From: Parafilimonas sp.
GTDB lineage: Bacteria; Bacteroidota; Bacteroidia; Chitinophagales; Chitinophagaceae
Assembly (NCBI GenBank): GCA_025927795.1
Contig: JAICKT010000218.1
Coordinates: 1 to 7,453, forward strand
Direction of reading: 5' to 3'
Length of the DNA stretch: 7,453 bases
The translations under genes and the position numbers were made by a program. Positions 1-6,758 of this stretch are shown piece by piece. Position 1 is the stretch's first letter. Every line of letters starts with the position of its first letter. The notes under the pieces are model-generated. The model did no database searches. It saw only the letters and a program-made list of their open reading frames with translations, and was not told the origin of the DNA.

Positions 1-228
1 ATAAAAATGCAATGAGTTTTAATTAGAAAGTAAGCACTTGGGAAACCAGGCAAAAAGTGTTAACAAAAGCTAAACCAAATTTAAAAACAAAAGGATCCTA
101 CGCATTTATTCGATCGTTCAAAAACGATGTATTCCCATTTTTATAAAGCAGTGAGTATACTTCAAAAAAAGTTACAGAAGAACTCAAAACTAAGGCAGGC
201 AAGGCCTCTTTATTCACCACAACAGCCA

Positions 229-255
229 TTTACAAACACCAACTAGGTTTGTAAA
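229..255. promoter_or_regulatory. Perfect 9-bp inverted repeat, possible operator or enhancer site
   Basis: TTTACAAAC (229-237) and GTTTGTAAA (247-255) are exact reverse complements separated by 9 bases. The right arm overlaps TAGGTTTG (244-251), which fits the Bacteroidota -7 promoter pattern TAnnTTTG, but no TTG-type -33 element is seen at the right distance. The dyad lies about 40-65 bases upstream of the sigma-54-like match at 294-308, a plausible distance for a regulator-binding site. The symmetry is seen directly; the role as a binding site is inference. Confidence 0.4.
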
Positions 256-293
256 CTTCCATTTTAAGTTTAAATATTATCCTAAAAAGTTTT

Positions 294-308
294 TGGCAGG
301 GTTATTGA
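294..308 (+). promoter_or_regulatory. Candidate sigma-54 (-24/-12) promoter
   Basis: TGGCAGGGTTATTGA matches the sigma-54 consensus TGGCACGNNNNTTGC at all fixed positions except two: C to G in the -24 half, and the final C to A in the -12 half. The GG (295-296) and the -12 dinucleotide (307-308) are 10 bases apart, the required spacing. The weak point is GA instead of the near-invariant GC. If real, transcription would start near 320, leaving a leader of about 75 bases before the ATG at 395 and requiring an activator bound upstream, for which the 229-255 dyad is a candidate. Confidence 0.33.
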
Positions 309-317
309 ACACGAAAA

Positions 318-357
318 TTAATTAAGAAAAAAAAGCCACACTTTTTTTATTAATTGA
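318..357 (+). other. AT-rich hairpin in the 5' leader
   Basis: An A8-G run (327-335) and a C-T7 run (341-348) pair around a CCACA loop (336-340). After a small internal loop (GA at 326-327 opposite A349), a second stem of roughly eight pairs follows (318-325 with 350-357, one G-U). The structure ends 37 bases before the ATG at 395. It is nearly all A-T, so its RNA stability is modest and it is unlikely to be an efficient terminator. It could shield or expose the A-rich leader that Bacteroidota use for ribosome recruitment; that role is inference. Confidence 0.35.
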
Positions 358-394
358 ACAAAAATTTCTACAAAATCCAATTAAATCTAGAAGT

Positions 395-3300
395 ATGAAA
401 AATCATTTTACTCTATTATGTGTATTTTGCACATGCCTATTCTTCCACAATTCTTATTCCCAAGTTACCAACCCCAAAGTAACTTATGGTATTTGGCAAA
501 ATTGCGGTGGTATTATTAATAAATTTGATTATCCCGAGCTTAACGGCAGAATTTTTAATTACAAATGGAAAGATTTGGAAATCACAGACAATGTATGGGA
601 CTGGGCTAGCTTTGATAATTATATTAAAGATAGAGTAAGTGACTCTACGCCTATTATACTTATGATATTTACTAAAGGAAATGCGCCTGACTGGCTTTAT
701 CAAAAGGGTGTGCCAAAGGTAACTGAAATGGATTCAAAAGGTAATGCAATAAGCTACTGTCCATATTTTGCCGATCCAACTTATAAATCTTATTTTAAGC
801 GAATGATAGATACTGTGTATAAGCACATTGAAAACTTACCCCTTGCAACACGCGTTTGGATTACCGGCATACAGGGATGCTTTGGTGAAGAAGGCGATTA
901 TATAGGTTATAAAGGTAGCGTAGCTTCAAAGTATCAATTATCAACAAATCAGTTGGCTGATCTATTTAAAGAATTTACTTTATATTATTACAATAACTAT
1001 AAAAATGCGAACCCTAAGATAACTTTAATGAGTAACCCGGCAAACAACGGAAAAGATCAAATATATTGGCTGCTGGCTAACTGCCCGGGTGTATGGCTAA
1101 AGCCAACGCATCTTGGAAAAGAATATCAAGCAAATTATGAAATGGATAAAGCCGCCTGGTTATTGGACGTTTTAAATAAAAAGCAAAGCGGAGAATATGT
1201 TAGGGGACGTTCTGAGTTAAGTGCGGATAATTTATCGCAGGGATGGTGGAAAACGAATACGCCAAGAAATATGTTTTCGTTAATGTCTTATATGGTTTAT
1301 TGGGGTATGGATTGGAGTAATCAGTTGCCGGAAATGGTAAAGAACCCTTTATATACAGATGCATTTGATTTCTTTAATAAATATACAGGACAGAAGGATA
1401 CTGTTGAAAGTACCAACGCTATGTGTGCTTTAAGAGATGGATTAGATGCTTCTGATGTTACCCGTTTTCCTGAAGCTGTTTATGGTACAGCAGTAATAAC
1501 TAATAAAACGAGATTTCAAAATATTCAAAATCAGTTTGCTGCCTATGGAGCCAAATTAGGAGATATAGCAGCCGCAACCGGAACTGAAATAGATAATCTT
1601 GTTGCAAAGGGTATAAATGATGTTGGATGGAGAATTTTTCCAGGAAATTATGAGCGTTATCTGCATCAAATTGATGCAAACAGTACCAGCATTGGTTATT
1701 GGAATATAGATGCTTCGGCTGATACAAGTTCAATGTACGGACGTTTTGGAAGATCAATAAGTAAAGCAAATGGAAAAGATGCTTTATATTTTAATGTGGA
1801 TGATGCTTTTTTTAATGACACTGCTATTAGAGGCAAATATCCTGTTTCTATTGATATAATATATCTTGATAAAGGCACTGGCAGTTTCGAACTGCGTTAT
1901 CATGCTAAAGGAGATCATGATAAACTTGCCACACAAGTGACCTGCACTAATTCAAACACGTGGAAAAAAATCGCCGTTACCCTAACTGATGCTAATATGA
2001 ATAATAAGGCAGAACATAATTCTGACTTTTATATTAAAAGCACTTCTGATGAAAATGTAATTTTTGATTTGGTAGAATTATCTAAGCCTGCTAATGCAAC
2101 TTCAGGTGCAATACTTAAACAACCTTCAGGTGCAATACTTACAGCTACTTCTCCTGCCGCCTTCGATACAATATGTTACACCTCAACAAGTGGTCCTCAT
2201 TCTTTTGTTTTAAGCGGAAATTTTTTAAACAGCTCAGATGTTACTGTTGGACCTGTTGCAGGCTTTCGTTTTTCTGAAAATACAGACAGCAGTTATACAG
2301 ATTCAATCACCTTTCATAATTACGGTTCCTCACTGCAAAAAACAATTTATGTAATGTTTACACCCAATGCCGGAGGTGATTTTAATATCATTCCTGTAAA
2401 AGGTGGAGGCGCTCGCTCTATCAAAGTTTCTGTAAGCGCAACCGCATTAAATAGCAGCCCTATACTTTCAGCAAATATTAATAATATTTCTTGCAACAAT
2501 AGCAAAAACGGCTCAATCGATTTAATTCTAACAGATGGCACAGGACCTTTTACATATCAATGGTCTTGTTCTGCCAAGCCTTTTAAATTAACAACTAGCT
2601 ATATAGATAGTTTAACACCTGCAGACTATAGCGTTTTAGTTACATCAAAAGCTGGTTGTACTACTAATGCCACCTATACAATTTCTGAGCCTGAAGTATT
2701 GGATGCAATTGTAACACAAGATAGCGCCATAACATGTAAAGGCGGAAACACAACTGTAACAGTAAGTGCTACAGGTGGTACGGCTCCTTTTCAAGGTGTT
2801 GGAAGCTTTTCGGCGAATTCAGGTTATTCCACTTATAAAGTAACAGATAATCACGGCTGTACAAGTACAGCAAACATCTCAATTGATAACGGCACTCTTA
2901 TACCACCAGTTAAACCAACCTCGATTGTTGGGGATGAAGCTGATAAAAATGGTTTATGTGGTAACGGCGATTTTACCTACACAGCCGGTTCTGTTACTAA
3001 CGCTACTTCTTATGTTTGGACACTTCCTGCTAATTGCACTATTAATACTTCATCAGCAGATAGCAAAACAGTAGCATTGAATGTATCCTCACAATTTAAT
3101 GACGGCTTGTTAGGAGTAAGTGCAGTGAATGTTTGCGGAGCGAGTGGCGTATTTACGAAATATATAACACATACTCCTCAACAACCCGATGCTATTGTTG
3201 GACAAACCATTGTTTCAAAATTAAAGGCAGGATTATCCTACAAAGTTCAGTCACCTGTTGCCGGACTACAATATTATTGGACAGTTCCTAATGGTGTTAC

Positions 3301-3733
3301 AATCACCTCCGGTCAAAACACATCAAATGTTACAGTTACATGGGGAAGTAGCGCAGGCAAAATTAAAGTAGAGGCAAGAAATAATTGCGGCTCATCACAA
3401 GTTGCAAATCTGGATATCAATATAAACACTGCATTTAATCAGGATGCCCTGGTAAATGGAAGTGATAATGTTCAATTAAAAACATTGGCTGGCTTACAAT
3501 TACTGCCGAATCCTACAACAAGTTTTGCTTATTGTACTATTAAAGGCAATGGAACTTATAGTATTAAGTTATTTGATGTTTCAGGTAAAACTCTCTGGCA
3601 AAAGAACAGTATTTCAATTTCAGGAGAGTACACAGAAAAAATAGATGTGCATAATTTTTCCGGCGGTTTGTATTTAGTGCATATAACTGATGATAAAGGA
3701 TTTCAAAAAACCATGAGGCTATTGAAAGACTAA
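395..3733 (+). CDS. Secreted multidomain glycoside-hydrolase-like protein with SprB/PKD-like repeats and T9SS type A sorting domain
   Basis: 1112 residues. Residues 1-22 form a signal peptide (Lys at 2, hydrophobic core, likely cut SYS|Q at 22/23; no convincing lipobox despite Cys 9, 12 and 14). Residues about 28-345 look like a clan GH-A TIM barrel resembling beta-galactosidase/GH42-type proteins: APDWLYQKGVP in the first third, GIQGCFGEEGDY at 158-169 (E165 or E166 candidate acid), RSEL with E274 as candidate second acid, then a Trp/Tyr-rich YMVYWGMDWS strand. About 409-565 (begins DVGWRIFPGNYERYLHQI) is a beta-rich module, possibly carbohydrate-binding. About 570-686 is Ig-like; 692-766 and 767-834 are SprB-like repeats (ISCNNSKNGSIDL, then GC near each end); 841-925 and 930-1012 are PKD-like. 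Residues 1031-1112 are a T9SS type A tail (LLPNPTTS at 1036-1043; GGLYLVHI; final KTMRLLKD), implying export by T9SS and surface attachment or release. The barrel fold, catalytic pair and substrate are inference; the tail and SprB calls are firm. The ATG lacks a Shine-Dalgarno, as is usual in this phylum, and is chosen because the signal peptide follows directly. Confidence 0.88.
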   Translation: MKNHFTLLCVFCTCLFFHNSYSQVTNPKVTYGIWQNCGGIINKFDYPELNGRIFNYKWKDLEITDNVWDWASFDNYIKDRVSDSTPIILMIFTKGNAPDWLYQKGVPKVTEMDSKGNAISYCPYFADPTYKSYFKRMIDTVYKHIENLPLATRVWITGIQGCFGEEGDYIGYKGSVASKYQLSTNQLADLFKEFTLYYYNNYKNANPKITLMSNPANNGKDQIYWLLANCPGVWLKPTHLGKEYQANYEMDKAAWLLDVLNKKQSGEYVRGRSELSADNLSQGWWKTNTPRNMFSLMSYMVYWGMDWSNQLPEMVKNPLYTDAFDFFNKYTGQKDTVESTNAMCALRDGLDASDVTRFPEAVYGTAVITNKTRFQNIQNQFAAYGAKLGDIAAATGTEIDNLVAKGINDVGWRIFPGNYERYLHQIDANSTSIGYWNIDASADTSSMYGRFGRSISKANGKDALYFNVDDAFFNDTAIRGKYPVSIDIIYLDKGTGSFELRYHAKGDHDKLATQVTCTNSNTWKKIAVTLTDANMNNKAEHNSDFYIKSTSDENVIFDLVELSKPANATSGAILKQPSGAILTATSPAAFDTICYTSTSGPHSFVLSGNFLNSSDVTVGPVAGFRFSENTDSSYTDSITFHNYGSSLQKTIYVMFTPNAGGDFNIIPVKGGGARSIKVSVSATALNSSPILSANINNISCNNSKNGSIDLILTDGTGPFTYQWSCSAKPFKLTTSYIDSLTPADYSVLVTSKAGCTTNATYTISEPEVLDAIVTQDSAITCKGGNTTVTVSATGGTAPFQGVGSFSANSGYSTYKVTDNHGCTSTANISIDNGTLIPPVKPTSIVGDEADKNGLCGNGDFTYTAGSVTNATSYVWTLPANCTINTSSADSKTVALNVSSQFNDGLLGVSAVNVCGASGVFTKYITHTPQQPDAIVGQTIVSKLKAGLSYKVQSPVAGLQYYWTVPNGVTITSGQNTSNVTVTWGSSAGKIKVEARNNCGSSQVANLDININTAFNQDALVNGSDNVQLKTLAGLQLLPNPTTSFAYCTIKGNGTYSIKLFDVSGKTLWQKNSISISGEYTEKIDVHNFSGGLYLVHITDDKGFQKTMRLLKD
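2101..2141 (+). repeat. In-frame 24-bp tandem duplication in the domain linker
   Basis: The 17-base string TTCAGGTGCAATACTTA occurs exactly at 2101-2117 and again at 2125-2141, a period of 24 bases (8 codons). It encodes SGAIL twice in the stretch ...SGAILKQPSGAIL..., at residues about 570-582, exactly between the beta-rich module and the Ig-like module. The nucleotide identity suggests a recent slippage or duplication in the linker; it keeps the frame. Confidence 0.8.
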
Positions 3734-3810
3734 TTTTAAGTTCTTATATTACTGCAATATCAATAAACGTGGCTGAAGCAATCTCTATTTAGAATGTGAA
3801 CGGCACGGTG

Positions 3811-3849
3811 CCTCTAAACCTCTCTCACTTATTGAGAGGGGTTTAGAGG
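3811..3849. terminator. Strong 17-bp hairpin, terminator or dispersed intergenic repeat
   Basis: Arms 3811-3827 and 3833-3849 pair over 17 positions (one G-U, at 3821/3839) around the 5-base loop CTTAT. The left arm begins CCTCTAAACC and the right arm ends GGTTTAGAGG. It sits 78 bases after the stop codon at 3733. It is by far the most stable fold in the spacer and probably protects or ends the 3' end of the upstream mRNA. It is followed by TTTATAAATTA rather than a clean U-run, so factor-independent termination on the + strand is not certain. Its CTCTAAACC-type sequence also looks like the repeated intergenic palindromes found in many Bacteroidota genomes (recollection, not tested). Confidence 0.55.
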
Positions 3850-4133
3850 TTTATAAATTATGAGCAACATTATTCATTAACATCTGAAGTCTCTTTTTTT
3901 TTTAGCAAATTTAAATCAGGCTTAAAAACTTTCTGCATCACATTAGAGAGTTAACAAGGTAATCGTGTGCTTACACGCTTGCATATTGTGTTGAAGTTTT
4001 TTGCTACGGCGTTGCTTATTTGTTTGCAAATAATAAAAGCCACCATTACAATCTGCAAAAAATTTAAGAACAGAATAACTAAAATCAGGATTTAAAAAAA
4101 ATTATAAATCAACTGCACGTCTGCGCACAAAAC

Positions 4134-4157
4134 TGTTCGCTTCCGAACACTTTTTTT
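4134..4157 (+). promoter_or_regulatory. TGTTCG-CTTC-CGAACA dyad followed by T7: operator/enhancer site or terminator
   Basis: Perfect 6-bp arms TGTTCG (4134-4139) and CGAACA (4144-4149) flank CTTC, then C and seven T (4151-4157). As RNA this is a short stem plus U-run, which fits a rho-independent terminator for an RNA coming from the left. As DNA it is a 16-bp dyad of the size expected for a dimeric regulator, directly upstream of TTTGG (4159-4163) and about 100 bases before the permease ATG at 4252. Both readings are open. I slightly prefer the regulatory one, because no gene lies just upstream and the first transcript already has a strong hairpin at 3811-3849. Confidence 0.4.
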
Positions 4158-4176
4158 ATTTGGTATAATTCTAAAA
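4141..4176 (+). promoter_or_regulatory. Possible promoter of the permease genes
   Basis: Two weak readings overlap. TATAAT (4164-4169) is a perfect -10 in the enterobacterial sense, with TTCCGA 17 bases upstream as a poor -35, but Bacteroidota sigma factors prefer TAnnTTTG. Alternatively TTTGGTAT (4159-4166) could be a -24 element of a sigma-54 promoter, but the expected GC at 4174-4175 is AA. The placement, 75-110 bases ahead of the 4252 start codon and just after the 4134-4149 dyad, fits a promoter; which sigma factor is used cannot be decided from sequence. Confidence 0.25.
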
Positions 4177-4197
4177 GCTTTTAATGCAAAGCATTCC

Positions 4198-4215
4198 GGC
4201 ATTGGCATAGGCATT
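4198..4215 (+). repeat. Three tandem GGCATW hexamers in the permease leader
   Basis: GGCATT, GGCATA and GGCATT follow each other without gaps at 4198-4215, preceded by a related GCATTC at 4191-4196. They lie 36 bases before the ATG at 4252, in the probable 5' untranslated region. Too short to be informative alone; a slippage-prone microrepeat is the simplest view. Confidence 0.6.
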
Positions 4216-4251
4216 GAGTTTTTTAAGAACACATCTTTAAATTATTCGTTT

Positions 4252-6678
4252 ATGCTTAAAAATTATTTCAAGCTTGCGTGGCGTAATTTGATGAAGTATA
4301 AATTTATTTCGTTCATCAATTTATTTGGTTTAACTATTGGTTTAACCTGCTGCCTGCTTATTCTTACTTATATTTTGAATGAATTGAGTTATGATAAGTA
4401 TAATAAAAATGCTGACCGAATTTATCGCGTAACACGAACTTTTTATGACGGCAATGGCAAAGAGATGCTGAATCTAAGCACAGTAGCGCCACCTTTCGGA
4501 TATTATCTTCCAACAGATTTTCCTGAAATAGAAAAGATAACGCGTTTGCTGAATAATGGAACAACGCCACTTCGTTATAAAGACAAATTAATTAATGAGC
4601 CCAATGTTTATTTTGCTGATGAAAATTTATTTGATGTATTTACTGTTGATGTTTTAAAAGGCAATCCGAAGACAGCATTAAACGAACCTTTTTCTGTAAT
4701 GCTCACAGAAGAAACAGCCAGGAAATATTTTGGTAATGAAGATCCTATTAATAAAGTGCTGCGCGCAAACGACCAGTTTGATGTTAAGGTAACGGGAGTT
4801 TATAAAGACTTCCCTCCTAATGCGCACATTCATCCCAATATATTAGTATCATTCAACACACTAAAAGATTCTGCTGTTTACGGAGCAGAAAATTTGCGCA
4901 CCAACTGGGGTAATAATTCATTCTTTACTTATATCATGCTTCCTAAAAATTATAATATCGAAAGCATGAAGTCAAGGTTTCCGGCATTTCTTGATAAGCA
5001 CATGGCAGGTAATTATGGACCTAATCAACCTTCGAAATTTACAAAACTCGATCTTCAGAAATTAACAGACATTCATTTATACTCGCACACTGATTATGAA
5101 GCAGAACCAAATGGTGATATAAACAGGGTGTATATTTTTTCTGCGATTGCATTATTTGTGTTGCTGATTGCGTGCATAAATTATATGAATCTTTCTACTG
5201 CACGTTCTGCGTTGCGCGCAAAAGAAATTGGCATAAGAAAAGTTGTTGGTGCAAGTAAAAAAGAATTGGTTGCACAGTTTTTAAGCGAATCCGTTTTATT
5301 AACATGGTCTGCAATTATTATTGCATTTGTATTGTTGTATTTGCTTCTGCCCTGGCTTAATAAAGTGTCGTCACAAAATCTTTCTGTAAGTATTTTATTT
5401 AAGTGGCAGGTTTTAGTTCCATTGTTTTTAGCGCCGTTTGTTGTTGGTATTATTTCAGGAATTTATCCTGCAATATTTATGTCATCTTTCCAGCCGGTAA
5501 AAACATTGAAAGGATTATTTAAAGTTGGTGGCAGCAGTATCAGCTTTCGCAAAGTGCTTGTGGTAACGCAGTTTGCTATATCCATCATTCTTATTATAAC
5601 AACGGTTGTAGTGTTTCAGCAGTTGCGGTACATGCAAAATGCATCACTGGGTTATGATAAAGACCATTTAATAACGATGAGTTATTATACGCAATTAAAT
5701 GATCAATACGAAGCATTCAGAAATACTTTATTGCAGAATTCAAATATTAAAGATGTAGCACGTTCTTCCAGAATTCCTACAGGAAGATTGCTGGATGGAA
5801 TGGGTGCACAGGTGCCGGGAAATGATTCTATGGTTCCCGTAAAAGCAGACATTCGTTTTCTTGCAACTGATTATGATTTTATACCTGCTTATGGAATTCC
5901 GTTAGCTGCGGGAAGAAATTTTTCACGCAGTTATGGAACTGATACATCCAATTTTATTATTAATGAAGCAGCAGTTAAAGCAATAGGATGGAAATCGAAC
6001 GACCAGGCAGTAGGAAAAGATTTTAAGTATGGTCATTTCAGCGGTCATATAATTGGCGTTGTAAAAGATTTTCATTTTGAATCATTGCACCAGGCAATAA
6101 CACCTTTGGTTTTTGTTTTGCCGCCACCCAGCCAAAGTTTTTATAATAATATTTCTATTAAAATTTCGGGAAAAAATATTGCATCATCTTTAGAAACAAT
6201 AAAAAATACCTGGCAAAAATTTCTTCCTCAACTCCCCTATCAATCTTCATTCTTCGATGAAAATTTTGCAAAGCTGTACGATGCTGAACGTAAACAGGAA
6301 ACCATATTTACCACGTTTGCCTGCATTGCTATTTTTATAGCATGTCTTGGATTGTTCGGTCTTTCTGCGTTTGCTATTTCGCAGCGTGTAAAAGAAATTG
6401 GTGTGCGCAAAGTGTTAGGAGCAAGCACAACAACCATCGTGAGTTTATTATCAAAAGATTTTTTAAAACTCGTATTAATTGCTGCTATTATTGCTTTTCC
6501 AATTGCATGGTATGCTATGCATAACTGGTTACAGGATTTTGCTTACCGTATCAGCATGCATTGGTGGGTATTTATTATTGCAGCAATTGCTGCAGCATTT
6601 ATTGCATTGATAACGGTTGGTATGCAAGCAATAAAAGCAGCAACGGCAAACCCTGTGAAGAGTTTGAGAACGGAATGA
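4252..6678 (+). CDS. MacB/FtsX-family ABC transporter permease (eight-helix, complete)
   Basis: 808 residues, a normal length for the large Bacteroidota permeases of this family. Order: amphipathic start MLKNYFKLAWRNL; TM1 about 21-42 followed by the family signature NELSYDKYN; first periplasmic MacB-type core domain about 47-285 (YFADENLFDVF, then TARKYFGNEDPI at 155-166); first FtsX core with TM2 293-315, TM3 350-369 and TM4 387-409, and the cytoplasmic EIGIRKVVGAS loop at 325-335; TM5 436-458; second periplasmic domain about 460-680 (GVVKDFHFESLH at 602-613); second FtsX core with TM6 686-708, EIGVRKVLGAS at 715-725, TM7 738-757 and TM8 772-795; end NPVKSLRTE. The EIGxRK loops are where permeases of this family contact the ATPase. 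No ATP-binding domain is present in the protein or nearby. Family members act in mechanotransmission-type export of peptides, lipids or drugs; the substrate here is unknown. It ends in two consecutive TGA codons (6676-6681). Probably co-transcribed with the paralogue at 6759. No Shine-Dalgarno is seen; the start is set by the conserved N-terminus. Confidence 0.95.
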   Translation: MLKNYFKLAWRNLMKYKFISFINLFGLTIGLTCCLLILTYILNELSYDKYNKNADRIYRVTRTFYDGNGKEMLNLSTVAPPFGYYLPTDFPEIEKITRLLNNGTTPLRYKDKLINEPNVYFADENLFDVFTVDVLKGNPKTALNEPFSVMLTEETARKYFGNEDPINKVLRANDQFDVKVTGVYKDFPPNAHIHPNILVSFNTLKDSAVYGAENLRTNWGNNSFFTYIMLPKNYNIESMKSRFPAFLDKHMAGNYGPNQPSKFTKLDLQKLTDIHLYSHTDYEAEPNGDINRVYIFSAIALFVLLIACINYMNLSTARSALRAKEIGIRKVVGASKKELVAQFLSESVLLTWSAIIIAFVLLYLLLPWLNKVSSQNLSVSILFKWQVLVPLFLAPFVVGIISGIYPAIFMSSFQPVKTLKGLFKVGGSSISFRKVLVVTQFAISIILIITTVVVFQQLRYMQNASLGYDKDHLITMSYYTQLNDQYEAFRNTLLQNSNIKDVARSSRIPTGRLLDGMGAQVPGNDSMVPVKADIRFLATDYDFIPAYGIPLAAGRNFSRSYGTDTSNFIINEAAVKAIGWKSNDQAVGKDFKYGHFSGHIIGVVKDFHFESLHQAITPLVFVLPPPSQSFYNNISIKISGKNIASSLETIKNTWQKFLPQLPYQSSFFDENFAKLYDAERKQETIFTTFACIAIFIACLGLFGLSAFAISQRVKEIGVRKVLGASTTTIVSLLSKDFLKLVLIAAIIAFPIAWYAMHNWLQDFAYRISMHWWVFIIAAIAAAFIALITVGMQAIKAATANPVKSLRTE

Positions 6679-6683
6679 TGAGC

Positions 6684-6711
6684 GTGAATGGTCAATGGTG
6701 AATAGTGAATA
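6684..6711 (+). repeat. Four tandem heptamers GTGAATR between the two permease genes
   Basis: GTGAATG (6684-6690), GTCAATG (6691-6697), GTGAATA (6698-6704) and GTGAATA (6705-6711) are contiguous 7-base units with one internal difference (C in unit 2) and G/A at the last position. They begin 5 bases after the stop codon of the first permease gene and fill a third of the 80-bp spacer. Similar GTGAATA-type heptamer runs are, from memory, common in intergenic DNA of some Bacteroidota and cyanobacteria. No terminator is seen in this spacer, which favours read-through into the next gene. Confidence 0.75.
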
Positions 6712-6758
6712 AAAAATCAGATACATCAGTTAAATCATTATAAATCCCGGTTCAGACA

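Larger units (their letters stand above)
1..394. other. Non-coding leader region upstream of the secreted protein gene
   Basis: No credible gene is seen on either strand in these 394 bases; the longest forward start-to-stop reading frame noticed is 39 codons and resembles nothing. The region is strongly AT-rich. It holds a small hairpin-forming repeat (ATCGTT at 113-118 and AACGAT at 123-128, loop CAAA), then the 229-255 inverted repeat, the 294-308 promoter-like match and the 318-357 hairpin, listed separately. It most likely serves as the promoter and 5' untranslated region of the gene starting at 395. No trace of an upstream gene's 3' end was recognised. Confidence 0.6.
3734..4251. other. 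518-bp intergenic region rich in palindromes
   Basis: No credible protein gene is seen on either strand. In order it holds: a small dyad ATATT/AATAT (3746-3760); GGCAC-G-GTGCC (3802-3812); the strong hairpin at 3811-3849; a T10 run (3894-3903); CGTGT/ACACG (3964-3977, loop GCTT); TTATTTG/CAAATAA (4016-4033, loop TTTG); the TGTTCG/CGAACA dyad with T7 (4134-4157); the perfect palindrome AAAAGCTTTT (4173-4182); AATGC/GCATT (4183-4195); and hexamer repeats (4198-4215). The left part probably ends the transcript of the secreted protein gene; the right part probably carries the promoter of the permease genes. A small RNA between about 3900 and 4157 is possible but unproven. Confidence 0.55.

Noticed and set aside
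127..246. 39-codon forward reading frame starting MYSHFYKAV in the leader region
   Set aside because: Short, Lys/Gln-rich, no recognisable motif, no ribosome-binding context, and its stop overlaps the 229-255 dyad; chance frames of this size are expected.
244..251. TAGGTTTG as a Bacteroidota -7 promoter box
   Set aside because: Matches TAnnTTTG, but no TTG -33 element is seen at the expected distance and it lies inside the inverted repeat; kept only as a remark in the dyad entry.
395..463. Lipoprotein signal peptide, because of Cys 9, 12 and 14
   Set aside because: No Cys follows a proper lipobox at the end of the hydrophobic core; SYS|Q is a typical type I cleavage site and fits T9SS cargo.
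437..703. Reverse-strand 88-codon frame inside the secreted protein gene
   Set aside because: Lies wholly opposite a well-supported domain-coding region, has no family resemblance, and is typical of antisense shadow frames in AT-rich genes.
2883..3074. Forward 63-codon frame with a hydrophobic stretch inside the PKD-like region
   Set aside because: Out of frame with the conserved SprB/PKD-like coding sequence; the Leu-rich stretch is a by-product of Ser/Thr-rich codons read in another frame.
6240..6726. Several 60-65-codon frames on both strands over the end of the first permease gene
   Set aside because: They overlap the conserved EIGVRKVLGAS loop and last helices, which are clearly coding in the main frame; no independent support.
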